Assembly: GCA_012295275.1 (NCBI GenBank)
Contig: CM022665.1
Location: 29,073,946-29,137,945 of the forward strand
Source: Chrysomallon squamiferum
Lineage: Eukaryota > Mollusca > Gastropoda > Neomphalida > Peltospiridae
Direction of reading: 5' to 3'
Length of the DNA stretch: 64,000 nt
In this document: one piece after another, positions 25,641 to 37,605 of the stretch
Numbering within the stretch: the first letter of the stretch is position 1
How the letters are laid out: the number at the start of each line of letters is the position of its first letter
The notes under the pieces: model-generated
The model's input: the letters and a program-made list of their open reading frames with translations, nothing else
Databases searched by the model: none
Told to the model about the DNA's origin: nothing
Translations under genes and position numbers: made by a program

Positions 25641-27800
25641 AAACCAACAAATTTCATTCGTTAATCACGTCGTATGTGGCGATAGCACCATTTGTAAGTT
25701 CTCATAAATGGACCATTTTAGAAGGCTTCTGCTTTTCACTAAAACAAATTATTGAATATATACTCCGTTTTACAACTATTATTTTGTACAAAGTAAATAT
25801 TATTTGTATGTCAGTAATCAGAAATATTGGATGATGAATAAGTTAAAAAAAATCACAATAATAAATAAAAATAAAAATGATAGAAACTGTAATAACACAA
25901 AAAATGGACATAACAGATTTTAATAATAGAAAAACGTCAAAACATCATTGATGTGGTTGTCATTGATTTATTTAGTTTGGCACAATCTATAATTTTCATG
26001 CTTTCTACTGAATAACCCATTTTGGAATATGTATAAAATGAGTATATGAAAAAATAGCACAAATATATCTAATGCAGTTTTTAAAGTCTGTTTATAATTT
26101 ATATTACGAGAGAAAAAAAGAAAGATTTACCACTAAATTACTAATTTCTGAATTTTATCGAATTTTTCTCTTTATGGTTTCATTATAATTTTTGCTTTGT
26201 AGTGTGTGAAAGGACATGAAATTCTGATCTTTGTGATGTCAGTACATGATATTTTGAGTTATCCAATAAAAGCCACATTTATATTTCATAATATCTATTA
26301 TATGTAAAGGCAAAGTTGATTAAAACTGAAGGTCTAAAGTTTTTGTTCCTGGAATGAATCCTGTAATGTCATTTTTATTTTATTTTTTTATTTATTTAGA
26401 GTGCCATTATTAAGATGGTAGGATATTTCATCTTTAATTTGTATTTTATAATAATTAATTTTTAAAACATTCATTACAATCAATCAATCAGTCAGTCAAC
26501 ACACACACACACACACATATAAACATACATACACACAAATATATATGAGTAACATCTACTCAAGTATAATTGAAACTGTTGTTCACTGATGCAACTACAT
26601 TGTAATAAATTTTATTAAAATTAAACTAGTTATTTACTCCTTTGCTGATATGGCTGAAGTGTTATTTCTCCCTTGAAAAAAAAAAAAAACTGGCGAAAAT
26701 TCAGTAGTAATATACATATTAATAATGGATATAATGAAATAGTGTATGTATATGTATGCATGTGTAAAATAATAATTAAAATATCCACACTATTTTGCTT
26801 TTTATGTAGCTATAGGTTTGAAAATCTTACAACTAAATCTGGTAAATGATAATAAAATATAACTGATATAACCATGGATTCCTGATCTAGAAATATTATT
26901 TTGAAATATATGCTGTTTGTATTACTTTGAAATAGATGGAAGTGAAACAAAGCAAATAAATAAATAAACAAACAAAAAACAGCAACAAACCAACCCAACC
27001 CCCTAAAAAACAAACAAACAAAGAATGCAATAAACATAAAGAATCATAAATTCCAGTGGTTTATTCACAAAATATAGAAAAAACATCTGAATATATATTA
27101 AGTGCTATAACAGCAATGAATATTTAAATAGTAACATCATCATCAGATACTGAAAATGAAAAGTGGTGTTATTTACATATAATGCAAATTTATTTTATAA
27201 ATACATATTTCTTCAACAGTTTACCTTGAAGGAAGAATTTAACTTTTTAAGAATCTCTGATTTAATAATTCATTTTTTTTTTTTTTTTTTTTTTAACAAT
27301 TACAAAACAATAATTACATATATTAGATTGGTTATGATGATGTTCATGGTGTTCTAATTAAGTGTTCCTTTTTACCAAAATACAGTTATATGCATGGCCC
27401 TTGAAATTATAGTTGTCTGTCTGTATCAGCAATAAACTGTTGAAAATAATAAAACATGATGATAAAATTACAAGCTAAAAAGAATGCATAGAGATTCATT
27501 TCTTACATACCACAAATAATCTATTAAGACCATCTGATTAATCTATAGCTGGAATGCAAAACAATTTTTTTTAAATGTAGTACTTCTACAAATGCTCATA
27601 AACAACACAGTTACCTTTAAGTTTTATATAGTTAAAAGTATCATTGTGGAGGGACAGCAAAAAATATATGTGTGAAGTAATTCTAAAAAGTTAATAATGT
27701 AAAAATAATAATAATAATAATTTCATTAAACTGACTGATAGAAGAATGCTAGATAAATTTCATTAACTTAGTTTATATATATATTTCTTATTTAAAAATC

Positions 27801-30211
27801 TTATTTATCATTTCCCACTGAGTTCACAACAACATATTGTGTATGGTCTTGTTCACTGGGTGTGAGAGTAAACATTATGTTTTCATTATTTATTGAAACC
27901 TTTTTCATTTCATGCGTCTCAGGTATGACATTTTTAAATTCAGATGAAGCAGTGTCTGATTCAGACACATATGTAATCTGTCCATCTGATGAAATTATCT
28001 CTTGCCCCTGGGTAATGAAATAATGATCATCAGAAATACTGTCTTGGGTTATATATGTTATTTGGTCGTCTGGCAGAAGCCCACATTGTTGTTCAGTCAT
28101 GTAAGTGATCTGTTCATTTTCATTATTTACATTTGGTTGTTGGCTTATAACTATGTAATGAGTTTCATTAGGCTCTTTCTTAATTTGAGTAGTGGCCATA
28201 ACTTCCTGCACAATTTGTGATGCAAAGAGCAATTCACTGACATCAGTTGTTGACATTGTTTGGACACCAGTGCTATCAAAAACAGGTTTTTATCTGCAGA
28301 TTCAACTGTTGTTCCTATAAATTCAAGTTGACTGTTATGTCCAGATACAACAGGAACCATGGAGTCTTCTTCATCCTCTTGTTTCTCAGTTTTTACCACA
28401 AAGGAAGTTTCTTTTTTTACTCTGCGCCGAACAGGTTTATCTTTGTTTCGAAGGTGGATAAGTCTGTGTCTGCTGAGATGAGATGGTGTTCTAAACCATG
28501 TACCACACAGATCACACTGATATGGTTTTTCTCCTGTGTGAATCCTCTTGTGAACTCTGAGAGAGCCCATTTCTGTAAGTACAGTACCACATGTATCACA
28601 AACAAAAGCACCTTTTCTTTTCTGTAGGCATCTTGCTCTATGCTTCCGAAAGTAAACATAATCTTTAAAGTTTACTCCACATTTGTAACAGAGATAGCTC
28701 TTTTCACCATTGTGTGACCGGACATGAATATTGAGTCTTTTCTCACTTGTGAATTTTCTGCTACAGTGATTCCAAGGACAGATCAGTGGAGCACTGTCTT
28801 TGGATTTACTGTGAACAGTTTCCATATGAAGTGTCATTTGTCTTTGTTTGTAAAAACTACTAGGACACAACTCACAAGTATACTTTCTTGTTGATAGTGC
28901 CTCTCCTATATTATGCTGAATTTTACAGTGTAGAAGATAATTACTCTGAACCTTAAACTTTTTCTTACATAACTTGCATGGGTAAGGATAATCCTCACCA
29001 TGTTCTTTGACATGAGAATTCAGCTGAGGAGCAGAGCAGAAAGACTTTTTGCATATGTGGCATGTTTGAATCTGAGCATTATCCATGTGTTTCTTCAAAC
29101 ATTTCTCAATGTGAAATCCTCTGTCACAGATAGAACATCTGTAATCTTTGCTAGATCTGTGTAACTGCTTGTGGTGTTTTAGCTGAGTTCGACAACGAAA
29201 CTCTTTCAAACAATAATCACATCTGTAAGGCTTCTCTCCTGTATGAATTCGGTTGTGAACATTCAGTTTGTCTTCAGAAGTGAATGTCAGTTCACAATCT
29301 GTGCAAGTGTAAGGTCTGTCTCTAGTATGAATTAGTTTATGCGTTTCAAGTTTAGATTCACTGTGAAATATTTTTGTACATTTATCACATTGATATTCAT
29401 TACCACTTTCTTTTTTGTGTTCTGCTAGATGTATTTGTAAACTTTCACTGGATAAAAATGACTGTGAACAAATGCTACATTTTTGTGATTTTATTTTTCC
29501 TTTTTTCTTCTCATTCATCAGCCTCGGCAACAGTTTTTTATATGATTTCTTAGGGTCTATATTACGTGTGTTATACTTATGATCTTTATGAGTTACCTTA
29601 AATTCACCAACAGATATATCACTGTTTTCTGAATCAAACATGTCATCTGCATCAGACGATTCAGAAAGTGATGCCTCTTGTTGTTCCTCATCAAAATTAC
29701 TAATATTAGCTTTTGGTTCATTTTCAGCTGTCTTGGAACTATTTGACGATACAGACTCTTGCAAGCATTCTTTGTTTCCATCCTTACTGGAACAGCAATT
29801 AGCATTTTCCTGAGAACTTTCTTCAGCTTTGGCTTCACTTCCAGATTCTTGCATAGAGTCTTCTGAAGCACTTTCATTTGTTTTTTTAACAAATGGAGGA
29901 ATATTTTTAATATCTACACTCTTGGACTTTTTATACTTAGATATTTTATCCAGTTTTGTGTTTGCTTCTTTTATTTTAGCTTCCTCAGCTGGTCTCAGAA
30001 TTTGAGATTTTTTCTCCTGATGAACCTCCTGGATTTTATTTAGTACCATTTTCTTCATTTTCTTCTGGCCACATGAAGCCAATGACTGAATTTTTGCTTG
30101 TTTTGTCCATCTTAACGTCCTTTTGGATACATTTTTAAAACTGTCTGAAGATTTCACAACTTTTCTAACCTTACTTCTTGTCAGAGGGACAGATATATCC
30201 TTGGTTTTCAT
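27801..30211 (-). CDS. C2H2 zinc-finger protein C, one coding exon, one frameshift near the 3' end
   Basis: A probable DNA-binding protein. The ATG at 30211 follows a possible acceptor TATTTAG. There is no C-x-W module; instead about 240 residues are Lys- and then Ser/Glu-rich. About 13 fingers span roughly residues 242-590. They include a C-P-W-N-H-C finger (C-x4-C), a C2HC-like finger ending H-x4-C, and a final RTPSHLSRH finger. The upstream frame runs to a stop at 28151. From about 28290 onward the homologous tail lies in another frame (GVQTMSTTDVSELLFASQ), down to the stop at 27801. One missing base in the A5 run (+ 28278-28282, seen as T5) or T5 run (28287-28291) explains this. With it the gene has 803 residues, against 804 for paralog E. 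The tail has three [EDG]QITY[MIV] repeats. Confidence 0.82.
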
Positions 30212-30789
30212 AATTCTAAATATTTATTTCTGATTTAAAAAAGTAAAGATAAGAAAAAGTTAAAAAAATAAATAAATAAAAGGTTAAAAACAGGTTTAAA
30301 AAAAATGTATACCTACAGAAAGCACAAAAATAATAGTTTGTTCATAAACAGAGCCACTTACATATAAATCAAAACTGTATGCCTTATTACAGCTCTAAGA
30401 TTTAAAGCATTTATACTGTGTTAGTATGTTTGCTAGGCAAGAACCCAGATTTGTCAAGATTAATGGTACTTTTTCTTGTTTTTTGACATTAACAAAAATT
30501 ACAGTTAAAAGTCTAATGTGCATTGTTATGAATTACCACTGACATTTTAGAAATCCCACAACTATGTTCTTTAATTATCTTGTCTTTATAAGGATACCTT
30601 ATTTTCAGTGAAATCAGGACTGTAATGGTATTTAGAAAACACTGTTCATAATAACTCAAAGTTGTGTTGGTTCTATGCAGTCTTCTAATCACTTGTACAA
30701 ATTGCTGGAATGTTTGCTGTATAACTAAAAAATAAAATAAAATACATAAAAAATTAAATTAAAAAAATGATAATCATGACATATATGTT

Positions 30790-30826
<37 letters not shown>

Positions 30827-33800
30827 TATTTTTTTTAACACTTTCTTTATTTCATAAAATACATTTCAATAATTTCTAATACACCAAGGAACTCAAAAAT
30901 AATATAAAAGATATTCATTATGTTAGCTTTTAAATCAATAAACATCAATGTTATTTCATACCACTATTTTAAAGCCACAGTTTTTCATCTGTAAACATTT
31001 TTGGTCAGCTACATACAAGGTAAGGCATTGTTGGTATTATACAATTTATATTCAGCTCTATCACTGTGTCTCTTGTTTATTAAAAAGGAAAATATATATA
31101 AATAAATAAATAAAATCAACATCCTTTACATAAATGAATATGTAACTAAAACTTCAAAACAAGAGAGAAAATTCAGTTGCCATTTCTAGGGGTACTCCAA
31201 TTAATTAACAGCCTCCCATGGACAGGAAAGCTTGTACCATACCAGCTTGAACGGGAAAAGCCAAGTGAGTGAGTTGATGATGAAAGTTTTAGACTTTCTC
31301 TTTTGTTACATAATTTAAAATTAATTTTATGATGTGACAATGAATTTAACAATAAAATTATTGTTATTAAAACAATTATAATTTCATTTGAAAAAAAAGA
31401 AGAAGAAACCGTTGTGTTCTGAATCCTCTTTGGTCTATCACATTATTTTTATCAAAAACTGGTTTTCAGACAGAGACAAAAACAACAACAACAACAACAT
31501 AATAATAATAATAAATAAATAAATAAGTAAAAATAAAATAATTTAAAGAACACAAAAAACAACAGATACTCTTTTAAAAATAACAACTGGACTATTACAA
31601 TAATTTAAATGTCTGGATAGTGAAACTTTTCTGAATGATATTAAGTTACAGCTGGTATATATCTTCTTTCCCTTTTCAGTTTTTAAATGTAAAAAGACCA
31701 GTGAAAAGTGTAAGTTACAGTAATAATAATTTTTTAACCATTTCATAACTTAATAGATGTAAGTATATAACATATAATTTTTATATTTATACAGACTAAA
31801 GAATATATTAATGGCAAATGGCATTCCTTAATCTATTCATTTGTAATTGGTAAGATTGTATTATATGAAAATTGGGAATACATTTCTATGTGATCAGCAG
31901 TTAGACTGACATTATGAATATAAAACTATAGGTCAGAAAAGAATATACGTCAAGCACTGAAATAAATAACTTTATTAATATGACGTATAAAAAACTGTAA
32001 CGATTATTTGAATCGGTAATAATTATATTTGATTAATTGATCTAGTAGTACAATATATTCTGATTATAAAATGCAAATCATACATAATATGTAACTGATG
32101 GTCCTGAAAAATATGGTCAAAATAGTTTCATCAACATAATATAATTGGAACAGTAAAAATTCGTATATTTACATTGTTTTCATATTTTAAGCACAAAACG
32201 ACAAAGTTGAAACTGTGTTGAGAGACACAAACAAAATCAGATTTTTGAAACTGTGTATAAAGACCTTCCACCTGTTAACCCAAATTAGCAATCAGTTACA
32301 TTGTACCGAACTATCTTCGTGTGAAATTTATTTTTGCAACCTCATCGATACTTCAGGCGCGTTTTCAATGTCGATATATAAAAATATTTATTTGCCAAAA
32401 TAATATTTGGCCAAATTACATGCTAGTTGCCAGCCGGAACTACTTTCATTCTTTTATTAAAAACCCTCATTTTATACATTACGGAAAAGGATTGAGAATT
32501 AATAAATTTTCCTATTGCGATCTTTGTACTATCGTTCGTTTTCAGTGCATTGTAGATCTGTTTCATTCTGTCGCACATATTAGTACATGACAGGTTTATA
32601 ACAATGATGATGTTGATGATAAAATAATCACTGTTTTAAAATAAATCAGACGCACCCCATCTAGCAATTTTTTTTTTCTTCTTTTAAACATATATATATA
32701 GTTTACACACACACACGCACGCACACACACTCACGCACGTATATTCATTCTGTGGATTCTATATAAAAAAGACAAGGAAATAAAAACTATATTATGTATA
32801 AATTTACTGATAATCAGAGGAAACAATCATTCATGACCAAAATGGAAATAAGTGATTTCACTTTCTTGTGTTGTGTATTTATATTATTATACAAAATGAA
32901 TAAAATAAAATACATTTTTTCCCCTTCTTCTTAACAGTCTGACATTTCAAAAATTAAGTTGCCTATTTTAATTTCTTAAATACTTGACACCACTTAGAGT
33001 TTTTTCAGGGTTGCATATATTTTTTAAAATATTTTAATTCTTAACTAGTCTTGGTTGCACATGGTTACTTAACCATCTTTTTCAGGGTAGTTAGCTTGCT
33101 CTGGACACTTTTGAAGTGTATATTATCTTAAATAACATTTTAAAATTCTAATAATTTGGTTTTAAATATTATTTAGTTTTGAAGCAAATCTTGGAAAACC
33201 TGCTGATGCCTCTGGAAAGACTATCCCTATTAACTGAACCAGAAAGCTTCTAAACATACCGATAACAGGAAAAAACAAAAAAATACATATTTCATCTTAA
33301 AATATTTTATTGTCATTCACTGTCAAGTTTTATCACAGAATTTCATAAACAATGTCCAATTTTTTTGTCTCAAAATATTAAACAATGGATGTATGAGCTA
33401 TTGCCCTTTTCATAAGGTTTGCGAATGAATGAATACAAATCTATGTAGAAACATGAATCATGTTTGAAGAATAAATATATATATTTTTTTTTTACAGATT
33501 TTTTATCCATTTTTAGAATGCACACATTGAGATTAAAATGTAGCGATTCAAAAAATTGATACACCGGCCATCATCTTTTGTTCTTTATCAGATAAATATG
33601 AACAGGAAGATGTTGCAATTTGTTTTTCTCCAGTGTTAAATTACAATCCAGGAAGCATAGCTGTTTAATGTTTATGTCAAAACAATTAAATATTAACCCC
33701 CCCACAACAAACAAAAACAACAACAAAAAACAACCCCCAAAAAGTGGAAAACTTTGTTTACAACAATTTATAACATATTTATAACAATTTATAACGTGTA

Positions 33801-34151
33801 AAAGCATGTGTTTAAAAGTTAAAAACTAAATGGATGGACAGTAGTATTGAGGTATTGAGCATAACTGTTGTTTTTTTATAACAGAGAATAGTTAACAAAT
33901 GGCAGTACAAATATGAAAGAACTAAAACATGTTCAAATAATTACTGGGTAACTATAAGGAATGTTATTTTATATATGTGTGTGTGTGTGTGAATGCACAC
34001 ACACACAAATCCACAATAAAACCTATAACATTATTTCGAAATTATTCCATTAACAAAATAAAATTATTTATGAATGTCAGGAGAAATCAAAATACTTTCT
34101 TGCATCTCTGTTGTTGTCATATGTTCCAATTCTGAGCAGGAAACAATATTT
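30212..34151. other. Spacer between genes C and D
   Basis: No coding region or RNA gene is recognised. It is AT-rich with short AAT/AAC repeats near 31,480-31,525, a long AT palindrome at 30,787-30,839 and a short CA-rich tract near 32,706-32,735. The right part contains gene D's 3' flank. Confidence 0.5.
30787..30839. repeat. Long palindrome: GTTA(A)n(TA)n(T)nTAAC
   Basis: The sequence begins GTTAAAA, passes through about 26 bases of alternating TA, and ends TTTTAAC. It is nearly self-complementary end to end and could extrude a cruciform. Confidence 0.85.
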
Positions 34152-35343
34152 TCACTTACATAGTACACTAGTTTCATTTTTAATGTTGTCCATAACCTCA
34201 GAACAACCACTTCCAGCATCTTTATTTGTGTGTAACTGATTTGCCGATGCTGTCATATCAACAATCTCAGCTGTCTGGTGTTTAACTGTCTCTGTGTCAC
34301 TTGTCTCCGACCTCAAAGGTGTTTGAGTGCTGCTGTCACAGGAAAGTATTTTCTTGCTTTCTTTTAAATGTGTTTGTTTATGTCGCTTCAGGTGGTGACT
34401 TACTTTGAAACATGTTCCACAAGTGTCACAAGTGTATGGTTTTTCTCCAGTGTGAGTGCGAGTATGTGTCTTCAGTGCTGAGTACCCACCACATTCTTTA
34501 CCACACAACTTACAAATAAGCTTGAAAAATCGCTGCCGACAGGTGCTTGCATGTTTCTTGTACAGAATACAATCACTGAAGAACATTCCACATCTACTAC
34601 AAAGATAAACCTTTTCTCCATTGTGTCTTTTAATATGCTGATTAAGTCTACTCTGGCAAGTGAACTTCTTATTGCAATGAGTCCATGGACAAGGAATGAT
34701 AGGAATAGACTTTGTTTTGTGTATCTTATTATGACAACACAGGAGTTTGGAACTGTCAAATGACTCTGAGCAATATGCACATTTGTAACTGACTGACATG
34801 CCTTTGCTAGCATGCCTATTGACATGATCTACGTAATTTCTAAGAGAGGTTATAGTTTTTGAACAATGCAAACAAAAATATTTGGGCTTATGTTTTCTTT
34901 TGTGATTTCTTAAGTCAGAAATGGAACAGAATAACTTGGAACATATAATGCATTTTTGTGGCTCATCTGAATTTTCAGTATGAGCAAGCAATTCACTTCG
35001 GCTGTTAAAGTTTTTGTTACAAACCCTACATACATCATGTTCATTTTTTACTCCACTAGATTCATATTCCAAATAATCAGCCTTTGAGGTTTTCTTTACT
35101 TTCATGAATTAACTTATGCTTTTTAAAACATCTGTCATCATCAAATTTCATGAAACAAAACTTACATTCTAACGGATATTTTCCTGCATCAATTTTAGCA
35201 TGTTCTTTTAACACAGAAAGTTTACTAAACCTTTCATCACAGATGCAACAATAATGACCAGTAATCTTTTTCTTTTCTTTATACTTATTTTCTTCATGAT
35301 TAGAACCGCTGTGTTGTTTCTCTGTACATGATCTTGTCTGCAT
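34152..35343 (-). CDS. C2H2 zinc-finger protein D, short paralog, one or two frameshifts
   Basis: The smallest array member, about 396 residues. The first frame starts at 35343 (MQTRSC) and covers two fingers; the second frame covers the rest to 34152. They overlap at 35077-35105, and one extra base in the A4 run (+ 35090-35093) accounts for the break. Fingers include CRVCNKNF, CIICSKLFC, FCLHCSKT, YKCAYCSESF, the C-P-W-T-H-C finger, a C2HC-like finger, CKLCGKECGGYSALKTH and a final KVSHHLKRH. It lacks both the N-terminal C-x-W module and the first finger pair of E and F. The last codons precede GTAAGT, and another frame continues with YYVSENIVSCSEL, which resembles paralog tails, so a second break at the 3' end is possible. 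It may be a decaying copy. Confidence 0.72.
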
Positions 35344-35434
35344 TCCTTATGGTTGTACAGTGCTTAAACTTTTATTTTCTATTTACTTTAAACCATCCAT
35401 TTCACAAATGCATGTTGAAAGGGGCTGATGACTG

Positions 35435-35473
<39 letters not shown>

Positions 35474-37605
35474 ATAGGTGTCATTAAATGCATCAAACAT
35501 TTAAGTATTTCTGAATGCATGCTGATGTACACAACACATATTTCATTTAGCGAGTACATTTAAAGATGTGCAAGCTTCTATAATGTTATTGTATTAACCA
35601 ATTTTTTTTTTTGGTCAGCATATATATTATTACAAAAATCAGTTTCAATTTCTGCTGGTTGTTGACATATTCACTGAAATAATGATTACTAATGCTTGCA
35701 TTAATTGGAACTAAACAAGCAATACCACTGCTTTCTGGAATCCACTGCACTGCAGAAGATATTTGAGCTTGTTTATTGTTCAAAACACACACACACACAC
35801 ACTTAAAAATAATAAAAATACAAAAATAAAAATGAATTTTTTTTAAATGTTTAAAGACGTTTTTGCATGTTAACAAAATTTTCTGATAAGAGATTTTTGT
35901 TAAGCAGAAAAACAAAATGAAGAAAAAATAGGATGGGAAGGGGCTTTTATTATTATTGTTGTTTTTTTTTTTTTTTTTAATTTTTGTTTCTTAAAATTAT
36001 TTTCCCATTTAAGTTTTACCATGGAATCTATACGTATTTTTCTACCCTTTCAATTTCGTTAAGTTTGTCCTGTTCACATCCATAAACACATGCTGACCAC
36101 GTAACACCAGCAATCTGCACCACCGTTAAAATTTGACGGCGTTTCAGTAGTTTGTCAGTTTATTACAAGCAAATCGTTTAACATTTTGTCTTCACCTTCT
36201 GTAAACCCTAACCCGTAACCGAATTTCTAATTTCGCAAATGCTTTTACTTGTGAAAATATTTTATTAGTAGTGAGGACATAGCCACATACACTAAGGTTG
36301 TTGGGTCAGCTTCCAATCATAAACTGAACTTAAACCCGAGGAGAAGCCTAAGCACTAAGCAGTAACAAATTCATGTTTTACTAAACTACTGACATTGCCT
36401 GTTTAATACATTCCAGTAGATATCGCACTAAGGAAAATAATTTTTCAAAATGAAAATTCATTACACACCTAAAATTTAATTATTCTTCGTCATAATTTGA
36501 AATTTGGAAAAATACATATGTATGTTATACATAATTATTCAACCGAAAAGAAAAACCGATTTTATTCCACGTTACGGTTTATAAGTGTAATTACTACTCT
36601 GCAAAGGAGTTAGTTACAGTCAATTTCAAAAGTTGGTTCTTGAAATTAGAACGAAAAGAAATGAAATCGAATGAATCAATAGCTTTTAACGTCTCATTTT
36701 AAGATTATTATTAATATTTTGCTTTTCTTCATATAATTAGTTGTTAATTTCTAAACATTAAACCGCAAAATTATGTTTTTCAGTATTTTCTCCTTAATGT
36801 ACAAATACAAAACGACCATTATTATTGTAATTTTGTTTATCTCACACGCACACCAGATTTAATGTATACAGAAAATTAAAATAAATAAATAACAACAATA
36901 AAACAGTCAATCACAAATTATATTTCTGATTTGTTATTAGTGCTAAAAATGTTCATTATAAAGTGTTTTAACTGTCAGTAGTAGGCTAGCTTTCCAAGTT
37001 TCTAATCAGTTCACTTTAAAATAACTCAAAAGTAATCATTACATAATTTAATCTGTATTATTTGTTAGTTTATATTTTTAGTGTATTGAAATGTCATTAT
37101 TGTTATTATTTTATTTTTTATCATGTGATCTATTGGAAAATGCACATAAAAGATCTTAATCTTAATCTACTCACATACACAGAAATGGGTTGGGGAAATC
37201 AGACTGACTGGGAATAGGCCTACCATATTTCACAATATTAATAATTGTTAAAAAATAAATAAATAAAATAACAAAATACTTTCCTCAGTGCAACCTCATG
37301 AATTTATTATTCTCTGATTAATACAAAACAATATTAAACACTTACGTTAATATGGTCAACAAAGGCACATTTATTCATTATTTGCTCAGCTACATAGGAA
37401 CTCTTTATAAATATCAGTTAATAAGTGCTAATAAGTTTATTACCAAAATTCAGACTTTTTAAATTTATTTATTTATTTATTATTATTATTATTTTTATAC
37501 ACTAACCAAACAAATATATTACTTTTTATCAATAACTATTTAAACCAAATACCTTTCAATTTGTTATTAACGATAAACATAATAATAATAATAACACATT
37601 TGATG
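35344..37605. other. Spacer between genes D and E
   Basis: No coding region is recognised. There is a pure A run at 35,435-35,470 and a short CA tract near 35,787. The stretch at about 36,060-36,240 is less AT-rich, with several CpGs, and may hold gene D's promoter or first non-coding exon. The right end contains gene E's 3' flank, with TTTATT (minus-strand AATAAA) around 37,461-37,480. Confidence 0.45.
35435..35470. repeat. Poly-A tract
   Basis: About 36 uninterrupted adenines just upstream of gene D on its minus-strand orientation. No retroposon body is recognised. Confidence 0.95.

Larger units (their letters stand above)
22968..27800. other. Spacer between genes B and C, with candidate gene B promoter
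   Basis: No coding region is recognised. Most is AT-rich. The stretches around 24,540-24,900 and 25,380-25,640 are clearly richer in G+C and CpG than the rest, for example near 25,415 and 25,480-25,620. They are the best candidates for the promoter or first non-coding exon of gene B, whose coding exon seems to be preceded by a spliced 5' UTR. A long A / TAA / AAAT tract lies at 24,082-24,202. Confidence 0.45.

Noticed and set aside
28278-28291. Programmed -1 frameshifting in gene C
   Set aside because: The heptamer does not fit X-XXY-YYZ, no strong downstream structure is apparent, and similar single-base breaks occur in other genes where slippage makes no sense.
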